From NCBI GenBank assembly GCA_016193115.1, contig JACPSV010000182.1:1-8622 (forward strand): a stretch of DNA of 8,622 nucleotides, written 5' to 3'. The translations under genes and the position numbers were made by a program. Origin of the DNA: Elusimicrobiota bacterium. Lineage in GTDB: Bacteria; Elusimicrobiota; Elusimicrobia; 2-02-FULL-39-32. The notes beneath the pieces are model-generated. The model was not told the origin of the DNA and searched no databases. It was given only the letters and a program-made list of their open reading frames with translations. Shown piece by piece: positions 7,338 through 8,622 of the stretch; the first letter of the stretch is position 1; every line of letters begins with the position of its first letter.

Positions 7338-7345
7338 GAGGAAGG

Positions 7346-8416
7346 TTACAAGAAATGGCAGACCCTGTCGCCTACCGCAGAGGTGGAGATTTTGAGGTCC
7401 GAACTTTCCGGCTGAAATATATTTTCCAACAAAGTCGCGCGCACGGCTTTTTCAATTCTACCCGCCGCGCTCTTTTCTCCGAAAAATTCCAGCATCATTT
7501 TGGCCGCCAGAATGGCTGCCAGAGGGTTGGCCAATCCTTTGCCGGCAATGTCCGGCGCAGAACCGTGCACGGGCTCAAACAAAGCGGAAGCTCCACCTTC
7601 TTTCCGGGAAGGGTTTAGGTTAGCGCTGGAAGCTAAACCCAGCCCTCCGGAAATGATCGCTCCCAAATCCGTCAAGATATCGCCAAATATGTTGTTGGTC
7701 ACGAGCGTATCAAAAATTTCAGGTTTACGAACGAAATCCATCCCCGCCGCGTCCACATAGGTCGCATTCGTACGAACGTCGGGGTAGTCCCTTCCCACCT
7801 CTGCGAACACTCGCCGCCATAACTGGTGCGCGTGGGTTAAAACGTTGGCTTTGTCCACTAGGGTCAGGACTTTTTTGTGATTTCTCTTCTGGCAATAATC
7901 GTAAGCGAACCGGACGCAGCGTTCCACACCTTTGCGCGTGTTGATATCTTCTTGAATCGCCACTTCCTCCGAAGTGCCTTTACGGAAAACGCCGCCTAAC
8001 CCCGCATAGACGCTCTCCGTATTTTCCCGCACGACCACAAAATGGATATCTTGAGGGCCTTTATTTTTGAGAGGAGTAAAGGCGCCCTCATAGAGTATGC
8101 ATGGCCTCAAATTGATGTAGAGATCCAACTCAAATCGGATCTTGAGCAGAATCTCCCTTTCCAAAATACCGGGCGGAACTTTGGGGTCTCCCACCGCGCC
8201 CAAATAGATAGCGTCCGAACCCGCTAACTCTTTGAAAACAGATTCCGGCATGGCCTCTTTCGTTTTTAGGTACTGAGCGGCCCCTAAATCGTATTCCGAA
8301 AATTGAAGTTTGGATTGCAGTTGCGGAGCAACTTTGGACAAGACTTTTCGTCCTTCCCGAATCACTTCCGGCCCAATCCCGTCTCCCGCTATGACGGCTA
8401 CCTTAAAATTCTTCAT
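7346..8416 (-). CDS. leuB: 3-isopropylmalate dehydrogenase
   Basis: A beta-decarboxylating dehydrogenase catalysing the third leucine-specific step, oxidising 3-isopropylmalate to 2-oxoisocaproate (via 2-isopropyl-3-oxosuccinate) with NAD+. The 356 residues match the family. Visible features: AGDGIGPEV (10-18); [19 protein letters not shown] (85-105), with substrate-binding Arg94 and Arg104; [16 protein letters not shown] (127-142), with Arg130 and Tyr137; VDKANVL with catalytic Lys189; and Asp222 and [12 protein letters not shown] with Asp246 and Asp250, the metal ligands. [15 protein letters not shown] (284-298) includes Asp289, the residue typical of NAD+ rather than NADP+ use. The [15 protein letters not shown] region fits the LeuB form found in Actinobacteria and many uncultured phyla. 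Tartrate or homoisocitrate dehydrogenase is the main alternative. No leuA, leuC or leuD is nearby. The start overlaps the aspS stop (ATGA) and has a good AAGGA site. Confidence 0.85.
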   Translation of the reverse strand: MKNFKVAVIAGDGIGPEVIREGRKVLSKVAPQLQSKLQFSEYDLGAAQYLKTKEAMPESVFKELAGSDAIYLGAVGDPKVPPGILEREILLKIRFELDLYINLRPCILYEGAFTPLKNKGPQDIHFVVVRENTESVYAGLGGVFRKGTSEEVAIQEDINTRKGVERCVRFAYDYCQKRNHKKVLTLVDKANVLTHAHQLWRRVFAEVGRDYPDVRTNATYVDAAGMDFVRKPEIFDTLVTNNIFGDILTDLGAIISGGLGLASSANLNPSRKEGGASALFEPVHGSAPDIAGKGLANPLAAILAAKMMLEFFGEKSAAGRIEKAVRATLLENIFQPESSDLKISTSAVGDRVCHFL

Positions 8417-8622
8417 GGTATATCCTTTATCACTTTTGTGAGCGCCATTTTCAACGACAAATCTTTCAATTGATCTTCCGTCACTGTGGCCGGAGCCTTA
8501 GAAAGAAGGCAGATCCCTTTTTGAGTCTTTGGGAAAGCGATCGTATCACGGATGGAATCTTCACCTAAAAAAAGAGCGACCATGCGATCTAACCCCAGAG
8601 CGATGCCCCCGTGCGGAGGCGC
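8413..8622 (-). CDS. aspS: Aspartate--tRNA ligase, C-terminal end (5' part outside window)
   Basis: The last 69 residues of a class II aspartyl-tRNA synthetase, which activates aspartate with ATP and charges tRNA(Asp). The visible part begins [20 protein letters not shown]. This is class II motif 3, whose Arg (residue 13 of the fragment) contacts ATP. It continues with [17 protein letters not shown], a strongly conserved AspRS C-terminal sequence, and then a short helical tail. It ends in TGA (8415-8413), overlapping the leuB ATG. Because gatC lies downstream in the same gene run, the enzyme could be non-discriminating (charging both tRNA(Asp) and tRNA(Asn)). The residues that decide this lie in the anticodon-binding and catalytic parts outside the window, so this is inference. 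Confidence 0.95.
   Translation of the reverse strand, partial: APPHGGIALGLDRMVALFLGEDSIRDTIAFPKTQKGICLLSKAPATVTEDQLKDLSLKMALTKVIKDIP
8423..8427 (-). promoter_or_regulatory. Ribosome binding site of leuB
   Basis: AAGGA on the minus strand lies 6 bases before the leuB ATG, inside the last codons of aspS. With the ATGA stop-start overlap it fixes the leuB start and suggests both coupled and independent initiation. Confidence 0.7.

Noticed and set aside
7346..8416. leuB as tartrate dehydrogenase or isocitrate dehydrogenase
   Set aside because: The [14 protein letters not shown] region and the NAD-type [15 protein letters not shown] motif fit 3-isopropylmalate dehydrogenase better. The alternative is kept only as a caveat.
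8414..8460. Weak promoter (TTGAAA, 17 bases, GATAAA) before leuB
   Set aside because: The -10 match is only 4 of 6, and the transcript would start so close to the ATG that it would lose the AAGGA site.
1..8622. Mobile element, defence system or CRISPR array
   Set aside because: No transposase, integrase, terminal repeats, regular spacer-repeat pattern or nuclease/effector genes are visible. All genes are recognisable housekeeping or envelope families in one direction.

Overview
All genes in this window lie on the minus strand, in one tightly packed, co-directional run. Read in the direction of transcription (from 8622 towards 1) they are: aspS (3' end only), leuB, thpR (ligT), ruvX, mltG (broken), an O-antigen ligase/polymerase-like membrane protein with C-terminal TPRs, a soluble PAS histidine kinase, pcrA/uvrD, and gatC (5' part only). 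Junctions are very short: ATGA overlaps at aspS/leuB and mltG/O-antigen ligase, gaps of 3 to 15 bases elsewhere. No gap reaches 300 bases. I see no rRNA, tRNA, CRISPR array, insertion sequence or convincing terminator. The layout suggests one long operon, with one good internal promoter in front of the histidine kinase.

The organism is a bacterium with roughly balanced GC content. The O-antigen ligase-like protein hints at a Gram-negative envelope. The LeuB is of the form seen in Actinobacteria and many uncultured phyla ([20 protein letters not shown]). GatC points to indirect tRNA amidation. The mixture of translation, repair, envelope and orphan signalling genes is reminiscent of uncultured lineages such as Omnitrophota. 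That placement is a low-confidence impression, not a measured result.

Functionally, the two ends belong to translation (AspRS and the GatCAB amidotransferase). Between them are leucine biosynthesis (LeuB), RNA processing (ThpR, RuvX), cell-wall glycan processing (MltG), surface glycan assembly (the O-antigen ligase-like protein), sensing (the kinase) and DNA repair (PcrA). The genes do not form one pathway; this is a housekeeping operon of mixed content.

The two most notable points are: (1) mltG is split by a frameshift, and its middle is also about 50 residues short, so it looks like a deletion or a misassembly; and (2) a near-consensus sigma70-type promoter sits at the start of the histidine kinase gene, favouring an internal Met start 13 codons downstream of the longest frame. 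I found no convincing undescribed biological system here.
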